This document shows, one piece after another, positions 28,163-37,086 of a DNA stretch of 64,000 nt. The stretch lies in NCBI GenBank assembly GCA_007693595.1, contig REDI01000028.1:62001-126000 (forward strand). The letters are read 5' to 3'. This stretch comes from Deltaproteobacteria bacterium. Lineage in GTDB: Bacteria > Myxococcota_A > UBA796 > GCA-2862545. The notes under the pieces are model-generated. The model saw only the letters and a list, made by a program, of their open reading frames with translations. It was not told where the DNA came from and did not search any database. Position 1 is the stretch's first letter. The number at the start of each line of letters is the position of its first letter. Both the position numbers and the translations under genes were made by a program.

Positions 28163-29563
28163 TCACCAAACCCAGAACAGCTCGCTCGGCAGGGCCACGG
28201 CCACGGCGAGCACGAGCCCAACTACGACGCCCACCACGACGGTGTTTCCTAGTAAGTCCCCAGCCTTGGCCCCCGTGATCCCCAGCAGTGGCAGCGCCCA
28301 GAAGGGCTGGAAGAGGTTGGTCCACTGATCCCCATAGGCCATCGCGAGCACGATGCGGCCGGGATCGAGGCCCGCATCGGCAGCGGCCTGCAACAAGACC
28401 GGCCCCTGCACCGCCCACTGTCCTCCACCGGAAGGCACGAAGAGGTTGATGATCCCTGCACCAAGAAAGGTCGCGAGCGAGAGCCCCAGCGGATCCCCAG
28501 GCAGGGCCGCAGCGAAGCGCTCGAGGAGGCCACCTGCGATCAAGAGCCCCAAGATCCCGCCGTAGAGGGGAAACTGAACGATGATTCCCGCACAGGCTCG
28601 CGCCCCCTCGGCCGCGAGGTGCATATAGCGAGCTGGACTGCCCGCGAGCAGTAGGCCTGCTGAGAAGAAGAACAAGTTGAGGTGGTCGGGGCTCAAGGAA
28701 GCCGCCCCACCCTCTAAGAACCAAGGGAAAAACCAGAGAAGAACGACGAGGGCGACAACCCCGCCAAGCCATGGGCTGTGGTCCAACCACCCAGCGGGCC
28801 CCTCCTCAGCCGGCTCGGGTCGCGACGTGGGCTCCATGGGCGGCGGCGGCGTGAAGCGTTCTGGATCCCGCGGAACGAGCGCGAGGAGGACCGCTGGGAT
28901 CACCAGGAAGAGCATGGCGCTGACCAGGAGGTTCCGTGGCGACAACACGGTGGCGGTGAGCGGGATCTCAGCGGTCCTGGCGGCAAGGTCCGCTCCCACC
29001 ACCTCGATGAGATCCGGGAGGTTGGTCACCTTGAGCGGCGCAGTGCCCGAGAGCCCTCCATGCCAGACCGCAAGCCCCGTGTACCCCGCCGCCGCCAGCG
29101 CGGGATAGTGGACCGCCGTGCCCTGTGCGCTCAGCCGGTGACCGATCTCGCGGGCGAGGAGCGCGCCGCTGATCAGCCCGAGTCCCCAGTGGATCAGCCC
29201 GAGCCCCATCGACACCGCCGCCACCAAGACCACCGCGACGCGAGGCCCCCGCGCCCAGGCTGCGACCCATCGAAGCGCAGCTTGAACCATTGGTGTGCCC
29301 GCAACCGCATAGCCCGTGACCAAGATCAGGCACATCTGCATCGAGAAGCCGAGGAGGGACCACAGCCCCCCAACACGCGCCGGATCCTCGCCGAGTGGAC
29401 TGCCTTGGACCCAGGCCTCGGCCAGCGCGAGCAGATCGAGCTGCCCCTCGGCGAGCCTCATCCCCGCTGCGCCGAGAAAGGCCATGACCGTGAGCAGCAG
29501 AGCCAGCACAAAGGGCTCGGGGATGAGGCCCCGCAAGACCCGCGCGGCGGCGTGCAGGTGCAT
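28163..29563 (-). CDS. AtoE-family short-chain fatty acid transporter
   Basis: A 466-residue inner-membrane transporter with roughly eleven hydrophobic helices. LILVTGYAVAGTPMVQ, GLIHWGLGLISGALLAREIG, YPALAAAGYTGLAVWHGGLSGTAPL and LFVPSGGGQWAVQGPVLLQA are characteristic of the AtoE/TIGR00366 family, which in E. coli is tied to acetoacetate and short-chain fatty acid use. The Pro/Glu-rich loop around 245-265 is presumably cytoplasmic. The start ATG overlaps by one base the stop of the upstream PLP enzyme gene, so these two are in one operon, and the acyl-CoA dehydrogenase follows. The true substrate may be any short acid. Confidence 0.85.
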   Translation of the reverse strand: MHLHAAARVLRGLIPEPFVLALLLTVMAFLGAAGMRLAEGQLDLLALAEAWVQGSPLGEDPARVGGLWSLLGFSMQMCLILVTGYAVAGTPMVQAALRWVAAWARGPRVAVVLVAAVSMGLGLIHWGLGLISGALLAREIGHRLSAQGTAVHYPALAAAGYTGLAVWHGGLSGTAPLKVTNLPDLIEVVGADLAARTAEIPLTATVLSPRNLLVSAMLFLVIPAVLLALVPRDPERFTPPPPMEPTSRPEPAEEGPAGWLDHSPWLGGVVALVVLLWFFPWFLEGGAASLSPDHLNLFFFSAGLLLAGSPARYMHLAAEGARACAGIIVQFPLYGGILGLLIAGGLLERFAAALPGDPLGLSLATFLGAGIINLFVPSGGGQWAVQGPVLLQAAADAGLDPGRIVLAMAYGDQWTNLFQPFWALPLLGITGAKAGDLLGNTVVVGVVVGLVLAVAVALPSELFWVW

Positions 29564-30990
29564 CAGTCCTGGATCAGCTCGGCGAGCGCTCGAAGCGCAT
29601 AGTCGATCTCGTAGGCAAAGTGTGCCCCGCTTCCCGAGAGCCGGATCAGTCCCCCCCGGCCGCCGGGCTCGTCGGCTCGGAAGTCCACGGTGATCCCTAG
29701 CCCCGAGAGATCCGCGAGCAAGGCCGGACCGTCGGCGACCTCGATGGCGATGAAGGCGCCGCGCCGATCGGGATCGGAGGGCCCTCGGACCTTTAGACCC
29801 AGGTCCTCGCTGGCCTGCGCAGCGAACGCGGCCAGCTCCCGTGTGATTCTGCGCGCTCGCTCGACCCCGGCCTTGACCGTACCGTCTTCACTAGCACCCA
29901 GAACCTTGAGCTCGGTGGCCAGCAACACCAGCGGCAGGATGGACGGCGTACCCGTCCGAAGACGTGCCGCGCCTTCGCCCAGTCGAAGGGGCGGAGGCTC
30001 GAAGGCCAGCGGCTCGGCGTGAGCCCACCAGCCGGTCCGGTCGCGCTCGAGCAGCCGAAGCAGCTCGTGTGAAAACCATCCATAGCCCGCCCCCGTGCCC
30101 GCATGAAGCTGCTTGAGGCCGCCACCGAGGACCGCGACTCGAGCGGGGAGCTCCGCGATGTCGACCGGCACCGTGCCATGACCCTGGTAGGCGTCGAGGA
30201 GCAGGACCGCCTCGGGGCAGCGCTCGGACATGGCGCGGCTGATCGCCGCCAGGTCGTGCACGTAGCCAGATCGCCAGTGCACCTGCGAGAGGCTGACGAC
30301 GGTCGTGCCGGGAGTCAGGGCATCGACCACCCACTCCGTTGGCACGCACTCTTGCGCATCTTGAGGGACGATCACCACTTCGGAGCCGGTCCGCTCCGCC
30401 CACCGCTCATGGATATAGTGGCCGGTCGTGAAGTGGGCCTGCGTCGTAAGCAATCGACCGCTGAGGCTGTTGAGGACGGCCGACAAGCCATCGGAGAGGT
30501 TCGAGAACCACGCGATGTCGCCTAGACGCAGGCCAGGGTCCCCGCACATCTCGGCGACGAGGTACCGAAGATCATCGATCAGATCCATCCAGCCCGCATC
30601 GGCGAAGGCATCGACCCCAAAGACTGTGTGCTGGGCAAAGAACTGGTCGAGGGCAGCCCCAGCCGCGACGCTCGGCTTTCCCACCGCGTGATTTGCGAGA
30701 TAGATGCCGAGGTCCAGTCCGGGAAAGAGGCGCCGGTAGTCCAGGTCCTCGGTCGAGGCGTGGATCAGGCCTACCGCGGCGGCCTCGCTGCGTAGATCGT
30801 GGGGGTCCAGACCTTCGAGCTCCAGCCGGCGGAGCCCGCTGAGCACGGGGGACTCCTTGAGGAGGGCCTTGCGCACATCGTCGGGAGCCAGCGCGCGATG
30901 CAGCAAGAGCTGGAGCTCGGTGGTGGTTCGTCCGCGGACCTGGCGCCCGCGCTCGACCTGCGCGTGTGCAATCTGATCCAGTCCGAGCAT
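29563..30990 (-). CDS. kynureninase-fold (class V aminotransferase family) PLP enzyme
   Basis: A 475-residue enzyme. The open frame extends 70 codons upstream, but the ATG preceded by GGGAGG at 30990 begins the conserved part. LANHAVGKPSVAAGAALDQF is the N-terminal substrate segment, and VVSLSQVHWRSGYVHDL and VLLLDAYQGHGTVPVDI (cofactor Asp, His) follow. GGGLKQLHAGTGAGYGWFS carries the PLP Lys near residue 293. The order and the VDAxQ/GAVPVD-like motif resemble kynureninase, which cleaves kynurenine. No other kynurenine-pathway gene is nearby, however, and related class V enzymes have many activities. Coupling to AtoE suggests a catabolic role. The specific reaction is not assigned. Confidence 0.75.
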   Translation of the reverse strand: MLGLDQIAHAQVERGRQVRGRTTTELQLLLHRALAPDDVRKALLKESPVLSGLRRLELEGLDPHDLRSEAAAVGLIHASTEDLDYRRLFPGLDLGIYLANHAVGKPSVAAGAALDQFFAQHTVFGVDAFADAGWMDLIDDLRYLVAEMCGDPGLRLGDIAWFSNLSDGLSAVLNSLSGRLLTTQAHFTTGHYIHERWAERTGSEVVIVPQDAQECVPTEWVVDALTPGTTVVSLSQVHWRSGYVHDLAAISRAMSERCPEAVLLLDAYQGHGTVPVDIAELPARVAVLGGGLKQLHAGTGAGYGWFSHELLRLLERDRTGWWAHAEPLAFEPPPLRLGEGAARLRTGTPSILPLVLLATELKVLGASEDGTVKAGVERARRITRELAAFAAQASEDLGLKVRGPSDPDRRGAFIAIEVADGPALLADLSGLGITVDFRADEPGGRGGLIRLSGSGAHFAYEIDYALRALAELIQD

Positions 30991-31142
30991 CGTTCCTCCC
31001 GGGGTAGCGCGAGCGCCGTGGCGCGCGGGAGCCTGTAAGCGGCGCAGCTGTCCGGGTCGAACGTGGTTGTGCACTCGACCTGCGACCCCCGCGAAGGGGG
31101 TTAGCCTGTCGGACTCCCCTCCCCCCGCGCTCCGAGGTCCCT

Positions 31143-32369
31143 GTGCAGTACGACGTCTTCTTCTCGATCTCTCAGACGCCGGTCGACGGCAACCTTCCAT
31201 CCGAACGTCAGATGTTCTCGAACTTCTTCGAGCAGGTCCAAGCGGCCGACGAGCTCGGCTTTCAGACCGCTTGGATCGCTGAGTCGCACCTCTCTTCCGA
31301 GGTGCAGAAGCGCCATCGGGAGCCCGTCATCCCCCACTGGCAGGGCGAGGTCGGCCTGAACGTCGACTTCCTTCAGCTATCCCACAAGATCTTCGCCAAG
31401 ACCCAGCGCATCCACACCGGCTCTGCCATCCTCAATATCCTGTGTATGGGAGGCCCCATCGCCGCCGCAGAGCGGGTGAGCGCGTTCGGTGCACTGCACG
31501 GTCTGGATCCCGAAGAACATCGAAAGATCCACGTCGGCTTCGCGGGGGGGCGCTTCGATTTCATGAACGCCGCCTCGGGGGTCCGACCTCGCAACGAGGT
31601 CGAGCGGGCCGCGGGGCGGGCCTGGAAGAACGCGATCTTCGGTGAAGCAGCCGAGATCTTCGTGCGCCTCCTCCAAGGCGAGACCCTCTCGAGCGACGAC
31701 CTCCCTCCTCCGCGCCTACGTCGCGAGGGCTTCCGCACCGACACCCAATGGGCGGAGCTCCAAGCGCTCGCGGGGACCCGAAACGATGAGATCGTGCTTG
31801 ACCCGTTCTGGACGTTCGAGCCTCTCAAAATCATTCCCCAGGACTGGCGAAGGGAGCTGCTGCAGCTCATCATCGGCTCCCACGACCCCGCGCTGCAGGA
31901 GCACGTCAACCGCTTCGCGCCGGTGCAAGTCTTCAACCTGTCCATCACCCGGCCCGAGATCATCGAACAGACTCATCGCCGCATGGGCCAAGCTTATCAT
32001 CCGAGTGGTGGTCCCTGGAAGCGCAGCTTCATGCCCCGGACCGTCTTCGTCTTCCTCAACGATGAGCCCGGGCTGGGCCCGGTGGAGCAACGGGAGGCAG
32101 CGCAGGCCGAAGCCCGCCGCGCCCTGGGCGCGTACTGGACCGCGCTCGAGGGCACGTTGGACCCGTCGAAGGTCGAGAAGGCTGCCGACAACGCCCTGAT
32201 CGGGAACGCCGATGATCTGAGCGCCGAGATCGTGCGGCGGTTCCATCCCGAGGATCGACTGATGCTATGGTTCGACTTCTTCAACCACGACAGCGCGCGG
32301 GTGATCCGAAACATGGAGGCCTTCATGACCAAGGTCGCGCCAGCCGTAGAGCACCAGCTCGCCCGTTGA
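31143..32369 (+). CDS. luciferase-like (LLM-class) flavin-dependent oxidoreductase
   Basis: A 408-residue member of the bacterial luciferase superfamily, TIM-barrel enzymes using FMNH2 or F420. The start is a GTG 6 bp after GAGG. The N-terminus has FSNFFEQVQAADELGFQTAWIAESHL, the usual first beta/alpha unit with W and E-H near the flavin. TGSAILNILCMGGPIAAAERVSAFGALHGL follows, then HVGFAGGRFDF, where this family normally has VGxGxGxxDF. The C-terminal segment DDLSAEIVRRFHPEDRLMLWFDFF is the closing helical region. Substrate is unknown. It is divergent from the PLP enzyme gene across about 150 bp containing an ACCCCC/GGGGGT hairpin (31085-31101). Confidence 0.87.
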   Translation: MQYDVFFSISQTPVDGNLPSERQMFSNFFEQVQAADELGFQTAWIAESHLSSEVQKRHREPVIPHWQGEVGLNVDFLQLSHKIFAKTQRIHTGSAILNILCMGGPIAAAERVSAFGALHGLDPEEHRKIHVGFAGGRFDFMNAASGVRPRNEVERAAGRAWKNAIFGEAAEIFVRLLQGETLSSDDLPPPRLRREGFRTDTQWAELQALAGTRNDEIVLDPFWTFEPLKIIPQDWRRELLQLIIGSHDPALQEHVNRFAPVQVFNLSITRPEIIEQTHRRMGQAYHPSGGPWKRSFMPRTVFVFLNDEPGLGPVEQREAAQAEARRALGAYWTALEGTLDPSKVEKAADNALIGNADDLSAEIVRRFHPEDRLMLWFDFFNHDSARVIRNMEAFMTKVAPAVEHQLAR

Positions 32370-32538
32370 ACACAGGCGCACTTCGGGTCTGAGCCTGGGT
32401 GGGACGAGGCCCGAGGGATCGCCAGCCCGAGCACTCTCTTGAGATCCACCCCTGAAACCAACCCTATGGCCGGCCTACCTAGCAATCTTGCGCCAACCTT
32501 AGGTATGATGCGCGCTAATCAGAGCCCCAGGAGATTTC

Positions 32539-33072
32539 ATGCATTGGTTCGTCAGCGCTGACCCGGCCCAACTAGGAACGAGGATCGACGCCTCCTCAGC
32601 CGAAGAGGCCGTCCAAGCGGCGGTGGAGGCCGGCGAGATCGGGCCCGGGGTCGCGGTGATCGTCCGTTGGGACGTGAAGTTTAAGGAAGGCTCTCGCACG
32701 GAGTGGTGGTTTGCGCACACGACCTCCCTGCAGTCTCCGGGCGAGCCTGCCGCCCCATCGGGCAAGGACAAGAAGGCCTCTACCTCCAAAGACGCTGGCA
32801 AGACCGACGACGAGGCGCCCAAGGCAGACGACAAGAAGGCCTCTACCGCCAAGGACGCTGGCAAGACCGACGACAAGGCGCCCAAGGCAGACGACAAGAA
32901 GGCCTCTACCGCCAAGGACGCTGGCAAGACCGACGACAAGGCGCCCAAGGCAGACGACAAGAAGGCCTCTACCGCCAAGGACGCTGGCAAGACCGACGAC
33001 AAGGCGCCCAAGGCAGACGACAAGAAGGCCTCTACCGCCAAGGACGCTGGCAAGACCAAGTCCAAGAAGTAG
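32539..33072 (+). CDS. small N-terminal domain with Lys/Ala/Asp tandem-repeat tail
   Basis: A 177-residue protein with AGGAG 8 bp before its ATG. Residues 1-67 form a compact domain with mixed strands and helix (MHWFVSADPAQ, EEAVQAAVEAGEIGPG, VAVIVRWDVKF, TEWWFAHT). I recognise no family. Residues 77-172 consist of a 21-residue unit, about DKKASTAKDAGKTDDKAPKAD, repeated 4.6 times, then a KSKK end. The tail is highly charged, lacks hydrophobics and is surely disordered. The composition recalls histone H1-like or Lys/Ala-rich nucleic-acid-binding tails, but Asp content is also high, so net charge is modest and DNA binding is uncertain. It stands alone in a gap with its own ribosome site. Confidence 0.75.
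   Translation: MHWFVSADPAQLGTRIDASSAEEAVQAAVEAGEIGPGVAVIVRWDVKFKEGSRTEWWFAHTTSLQSPGEPAAPSGKDKKASTSKDAGKTDDEAPKADDKKASTAKDAGKTDDKAPKADDKKASTAKDAGKTDDKAPKADDKKASTAKDAGKTDDKAPKADDKKASTAKDAGKTKSKK
32767..33054 (+). repeat. 63-bp coding tandem repeat, about 4.6 copies
   Basis: The units begin at 32767, 32830, 32893, 32956 and 33019 (the last partial). Units 2 to 4 and the beginning of unit 5 are identical in nucleotide sequence, including synonymous positions, whereas unit 1 differs at several bases (encoding TSK and DDE in place of TAK and DDK). This points to recent expansion by slippage or unequal recombination from one copy. Confidence 0.9.
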
Positions 33073-33078
33073 CCCGAC

Positions 33079-33996
33079 TCAGACGCTCCACGGCGTAGGA
33101 TCGAGTCGATCCGCCAGATGCTCGAGGAGCAGTCGCACCTTCGCCGCGAGGAAGCGCCCGGGCGGGTAGATGGCCCAGAGACCCGCGCCCGGCATGGTGT
33201 CCCAGTCGCTCAAGACCGAGACCAGGCGCCCCTCACGGAGGAGCTGGCCGACGAAGAAGTCCGGCAAAGCCGCCACTCCGTTGCCCGCCAGCACCGCGTC
33301 GAGCAAGGCGTCTCCGTTATTGCTGGTAAGCCTTGGATTCACACGGACCCGTACCGGCTCTTCGTGAGGGGGCGCGCCGGTTTTGGTGAAGGACCAGCAA
33401 GTCGGGGCCGGTTGCAGGCTGTAGACCATGCAGGGGTGATCTCGGAGGTGATCGGGGTGATGGATCTGCGAGGAAGCGCTCAAGTAGTCGGGGCTGGCCA
33501 CGACATGGGCGCGGATAGGGGCCAGCCGTCGTGCGATAAGGCTTGAGTCGTCGAGGCGTCCGATCCGCAGGGCGAGATCATAGCCCTCGTCGATCAAGTC
33601 TACGGTCCGATCGCTCAGATCCAGCACGACATGGAGATCGGGGTAGTCGTTCATGAAGCCCGCGAGCAGCGGCGCGATGTACCGGGTCCCGAATGAGACG
33701 GGTGCGGAGAGTCGCAGCGTACCGCGCGGGCTGTCCTGGAGCGCCGAGACGGCCCGCTCCGCTTCTTCGAGCTCTTCGATCACGGCGGCGCATCGCTGGA
33801 CGAAGACGCGACCTGCGTCGGTAGGGCTCACCGTGCGAGTGGTGCGGTGGAGGAGCCGAACCCCCAAGCGCTCCTCGAGGGCGCGGATCTGCTTGCTCGC
33901 ATAGGACTTCGAGATCCCAAGCTCGCGCGCGGCGGCCGTATAGCTCCCGTGCTCGACCACATGCACCAAGACCTCGATGTCGGAGAATCGATTCAT
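33079..33996 (-). CDS. LysR-family transcriptional regulator
   Basis: A 305-residue regulator. The N-terminal winged helix-turn-helix (about 3-62) includes FSDIEVLVHVVEHGSYTAAARELGISKSYASKQIRALEERLGVRLLHRTTR, typical of the family. The linker helix and the two-lobed effector domain follow, with LRLSAPVSFGTRYIAPLLAGFMNDYPD starting near 95. Its sequence is closest to the group often called DsdC/GcvA-unlike 'CrgA-type' LysR proteins with the SYASKQI helix. It overlaps the upstream ceramidase-like gene by 4 bp, so it is co-transcribed with it, unusual for LysR regulators that are normally divergent from a target. Effector and targets are unknown. The last gene of a kinase-hydrolase-LysR operon. 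Confidence 0.93.
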   Translation of the reverse strand: MNRFSDIEVLVHVVEHGSYTAAARELGISKSYASKQIRALEERLGVRLLHRTTRTVSPTDAGRVFVQRCAAVIEELEEAERAVSALQDSPRGTLRLSAPVSFGTRYIAPLLAGFMNDYPDLHVVLDLSDRTVDLIDEGYDLALRIGRLDDSSLIARRLAPIRAHVVASPDYLSASSQIHHPDHLRDHPCMVYSLQPAPTCWSFTKTGAPPHEEPVRVRVNPRLTSNNGDALLDAVLAGNGVAALPDFFVGQLLREGRLVSVLSDWDTMPGAGLWAIYPPGRFLAAKVRLLLEHLADRLDPTPWSV

Positions 33997-35504
33997 GCCA
34001 CGCTCTGATCGTCCGCAGTGACCTTGGAGGCGAGCGCGAGGAGCTGGGCCTGGAGCGCCGGGAGCGCCCGCCGACCGAACAGGGTCGAGGCCGCTTCGTA
34101 GCGCTGCGCGCCATACTCGTGCGGGGTTGTCCAGTACCCGGCGTAGGTGCCAGAATACCCTGCGATGACGCAGCCGCTCACGCCTTGAAGCTCTAACGCG
34201 GCCCGCTCGAGGGTGAAGCCTGCCAGAGTGGTTGGCTCGCCCGGAACGGTCAACACCAGGTGATCGCCCACCCGGAGCGCGTTGAGGGGGAGGTTATCGG
34301 GCGCAAGGGCCCCGATGACCCCGCCTAGAGGCACGATTCCAGGCCCGATCCCTCGACTCGCGTCGACTTTGGGGTGCTGGGGGTGGGCCTTGGGATAGGC
34401 GAGCTCAGCGCTGTAGCCCGGCGCATCGACGCCCTGATGAAAGCGCCGCCACGGGCTGCGCGCCCCATCGTTCCGCCCATCGACCGCACCCCCGAGGGTC
34501 GCTAGCCCGTAGCGCGCCGTGCCGAGCTCCTGCGACACCCGCCACTCGATGTAGTCTCCCGCGAGATCGAAGGCCCGCAGGTCGATGTCGGCCAGGACTC
34601 CCCGTGCCACTGCCGCGACCGCACCGCCGATGGCCTGCGCGAGCCCCTCGCCAGGGGTGGCAGGGCGCGCGGGATCCTTGGTTCGAGGGTCGCCTTGGGG
34701 ATCGAGGGGCATCGGGGAGACATCGCCGGTGGATCCGCCGGCGAGCCCGAGCAGAATCCCTCCGCTGGACTCGAAGGCCTGACGGGCGTACCCCGCCCAC
34801 TCCGCCGACCATCGGGGCCAGCCTGGACCGAGCGAGGTGCCGTGGCACGCGAACCACCCGAGCAGCGCGCGGGGTAGATGTCCAGGCGATCCGACCGCGA
34901 GGAGCGTGAGGCGAGGATCGACGCAGCGATCGGGTCGGTCCGACGCGCCCTGGATCCGCAGTGCAGGACCCTGGGCGAAGGCCTCGCGCAGCGCTGAGGG
35001 GTTGCGATCGAAGGCAGACAGCGCGCGGTTGCTGGTAAATCCTTGCACGACGGGCCGGAGCCACGCGATCCCGCCCGGCTCGAGGGTGGCACGGGCGCGC
35101 TCCACCGCTGCGAGGAGGCGATCGCCCAGCCACCCGAGCCGTGAAGGCAGCGGCCATGGCGCGGGAGTGGTCATCGCGTCGAAGAGCGGGTTGCCGTAGA
35201 AGTGCCCTGGCCCGAGGTGGGTGTGGGTGCCGCTGAGGATGAGCTCGTGGGGCTTGAGCCATGGCAGGTGACGCAAGAGATGCCTTCGCAAGGCAAGGCT
35301 GCCACAGTGAAGATCGGCATGGACGAAGAGCGCTCGCCGATCCCCGCGGTCGATCAGGAGGACCGCGGTCGCCGTAAGTCGGGGCTCATCGGGGTGCAGC
35401 CGACCGACCCTGCGGCCGATGGCCGAGTAGCCGGCGGGCCAGCCCGCGCGGTCGGGACTGATGTCTACCCGCCCGATCCCTACCCGACACACGGCCACAG
35501 CCAC
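33993..35504 (-). CDS. neutral/alkaline ceramidase-like hydrolase
   Basis: A 503-residue protein related to the N-terminal domain of neutral/alkaline non-lysosomal ceramidases, zinc amidases releasing sphingosine and fatty acid. VGIGRVDISPDRAGWPAGYS is the family-typical start and FVHADLHCGS the first metal-ligand region. LSGTHTHLGPGH (about 91-102) has the HTHxGPG zinc motif, and GGSTGDVSPMP (near 250) contains the conserved Ser-bearing GDVSP. It lacks an obvious signal peptide and the usual C-terminal Ig-like domain, so it may be cytoplasmic and act on another substrate. It starts 4 bp after the kinase stop and overlaps the LysR gene. Confidence 0.75.
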   Translation of the reverse strand: MAVAVCRVGIGRVDISPDRAGWPAGYSAIGRRVGRLHPDEPRLTATAVLLIDRGDRRALFVHADLHCGSLALRRHLLRHLPWLKPHELILSGTHTHLGPGHFYGNPLFDAMTTPAPWPLPSRLGWLGDRLLAAVERARATLEPGGIAWLRPVVQGFTSNRALSAFDRNPSALREAFAQGPALRIQGASDRPDRCVDPRLTLLAVGSPGHLPRALLGWFACHGTSLGPGWPRWSAEWAGYARQAFESSGGILLGLAGGSTGDVSPMPLDPQGDPRTKDPARPATPGEGLAQAIGGAVAAVARGVLADIDLRAFDLAGDYIEWRVSQELGTARYGLATLGGAVDGRNDGARSPWRRFHQGVDAPGYSAELAYPKAHPQHPKVDASRGIGPGIVPLGGVIGALAPDNLPLNALRVGDHLVLTVPGEPTTLAGFTLERAALELQGVSGCVIAGYSGTYAGYWTTPHEYGAQRYEAASTLFGRRALPALQAQLLALASKVTADDQSVA

Positions 35505-35508
35505 CTCC

Positions 35509-36969
35509 TCAGGACACTTCGTAGAGGTTGATGTAGCGGTTGCCTTGGATACTGATCCGTCCCAGCGGGGTGCAGCTCTGATCCCCGACCTGCTTGGCCC
35601 CGACCTCGGTGAGCAACACCCGGCCGCGATGGGCCGAGAGGTTCATCATCCAGCGCGCCAAGTAGAACGGCCCGGCGAGCTCCCAGCCTTCGGGCGGGCG
35701 GTTGCGGTCGGGGTGCATGCGCGCCACGCCGGGCGCGACCCCGGCGGAGAGGCGGTACCCAGCCTTCTGGCTTGATCTTCGGAGCCGCACGGAGGTCTGG
35801 ACCGCCCGCTGAAGCACGCTCTTCAGCTCATCAGGCGTGGTCCAGACCGCGAGCATCGCCCCCTCGTCGCGCTCCCAGATCTCCCCCCCTGCCTCGGCGA
35901 TCAGCCCGCTCCACTCCTGCGTCAGCGTGGCGAGCGTGGTGCGCGGTGTCGCGAGACTTCGGGGCGGGGGTGTGGCCTCGGCGGCCAACACGACGACCGA
36001 GCGGGGCATGGGCTGCGCGCTGGCGGGCCCCGCCGCGCGACGATCCCCTCGCTCGATCACCCGAGTCACGAAGGAGGAGAGGTCGTTATTCGTCGCGCGG
36101 TGCCCCTCGCGCACCATCAGGGCGCCGAGATCGTCGAGCATGGTCTGCGCGTTGGGGAAGCGATCGCCGCGCCGGCGGGCTAGCGCACGAAGCATGAAGG
36201 CTTCGAGATCTTCCGAGATCTCAGGTCGGATCCCCCGCGGCGAAGGGACCTCGGCCCGCTTGACTCGGGCGAGGGTCTCGTCGCGATTCTTCGCCTTGAA
36301 CAATCGCCGATTCGTGAGCAGCTCGTAAAGCACGATCCCGAGGCTGAAGAGGTCTGAGCGCCCATCGAGGGCCATGCCCTCGATCTGCTCGGGGCTCATA
36401 TACGCGTACTTGCCCCGGATCGTGTCGCTGTCGCTCGACTGGAAAGCCGCTTTACTAATCCCAAAGTCGGTGATCTTCACCTCTCCAGCAAAGCTGATGA
36501 GGATGTTCTGAGGGGAGATGTCGCAGTGGACGATGCGAAGGGGGACCCCTCGCTCGTCGGTACGCTCATGCGCGAAGGAGAGCGCCTTGAGCACCTCAGC
36601 ACAGATGAAGAGGACGAGCGCGATCGGCATGGGCCCGTTGGCCTTGCTCCGCCCGATGAGCCGCGCGAGATCCATGCCGCTGACATACTCCATGGCCATG
36701 AAGTACGAGCCTTCGTACTCGCCTAGATCGAAGACCTGGACGATGTTGACGTGCATCAACTGAACCGCGATACGCGCTTCGTCGATGAAGAGACGCACGA
36801 ACTCGCTGTCGCGGGCAAGGTGAGGAAGGACTTTCTTGATGACAAGGATCTTCTCGAAGCCCGCCATGCCGGTAGCTCGAGCACGCCACACCTCGGCCAT
36901 GCCTCCCGTAGCGATCTTATCGAGAAGGCGGTAGTTTCCGCCAAACTCCTGCTCTGAGTCTTCGGGCAC
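35509..36969 (-). CDS. Ser/Thr protein kinase with C-terminal nucleotide-cyclase-like domain
   Basis: The open frame runs far upstream, but I start it at a GTG with GAGGAG 5 bp before it, giving 486 residues that begin just ahead of the kinase domain (YRLLDKIATGGMAEVWRA, about 12-30). The beta-3 Lys lies in KILVIKKV. The catalytic loop is HCDISPQN (HRD changed to HCD), then ITDFGIS and YMSPEQ. No transmembrane segment is seen. The last 150 residues (IAEAGGEIWERDEGAMLAVW, RLSAGVAPGVARMHP, LAGPFYLARWMMNLSAHRGRVLLTE, LGRISIQGNRYINLYEV) follow the strand order of class III adenylate/guanylate cyclases. The GDG metal site reads DEG, so cyclase activity is doubtful. First gene of a three-gene operon. 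Confidence 0.83.
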   Translation of the reverse strand: MPEDSEQEFGGNYRLLDKIATGGMAEVWRARATGMAGFEKILVIKKVLPHLARDSEFVRLFIDEARIAVQLMHVNIVQVFDLGEYEGSYFMAMEYVSGMDLARLIGRSKANGPMPIALVLFICAEVLKALSFAHERTDERGVPLRIVHCDISPQNILISFAGEVKITDFGISKAAFQSSDSDTIRGKYAYMSPEQIEGMALDGRSDLFSLGIVLYELLTNRRLFKAKNRDETLARVKRAEVPSPRGIRPEISEDLEAFMLRALARRRGDRFPNAQTMLDDLGALMVREGHRATNNDLSSFVTRVIERGDRRAAGPASAQPMPRSVVVLAAEATPPPRSLATPRTTLATLTQEWSGLIAEAGGEIWERDEGAMLAVWTTPDELKSVLQRAVQTSVRLRRSSQKAGYRLSAGVAPGVARMHPDRNRPPEGWELAGPFYLARWMMNLSAHRGRVLLTEVGAKQVGDQSCTPLGRISIQGNRYINLYEVS

Positions 36970-37086
36970 GACAACTCCTCGAGACCCCCTGAGTCGGATG
37001 CCTCGCATCTCGACCCTAGCGCAGGGGAGGTGCCCTCGCCGCCATGCGCGCGTTAGACGTGGAAGCAACCCGAAACTCGGAACGTC

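Noticed and set aside
29563-30990. Naming the PLP enzyme kynureninase outright
   Set aside because: The fold and motif fit, but no kynurenine-pathway neighbour supports it and class V enzymes are diverse.
31085-31101. ACCCCC/GGGGGT hairpin as a terminator
   Set aside because: It lies between divergent genes, so no transcript from a neighbouring gene ends there, and it has no U-tract. It may have a leader role but I see no support.
32767-33054. Regular repeats as a possible CRISPR array
   Set aside because: The 63-bp units are directly contiguous, stay in frame and encode protein, with no variable spacers and no cas genes.
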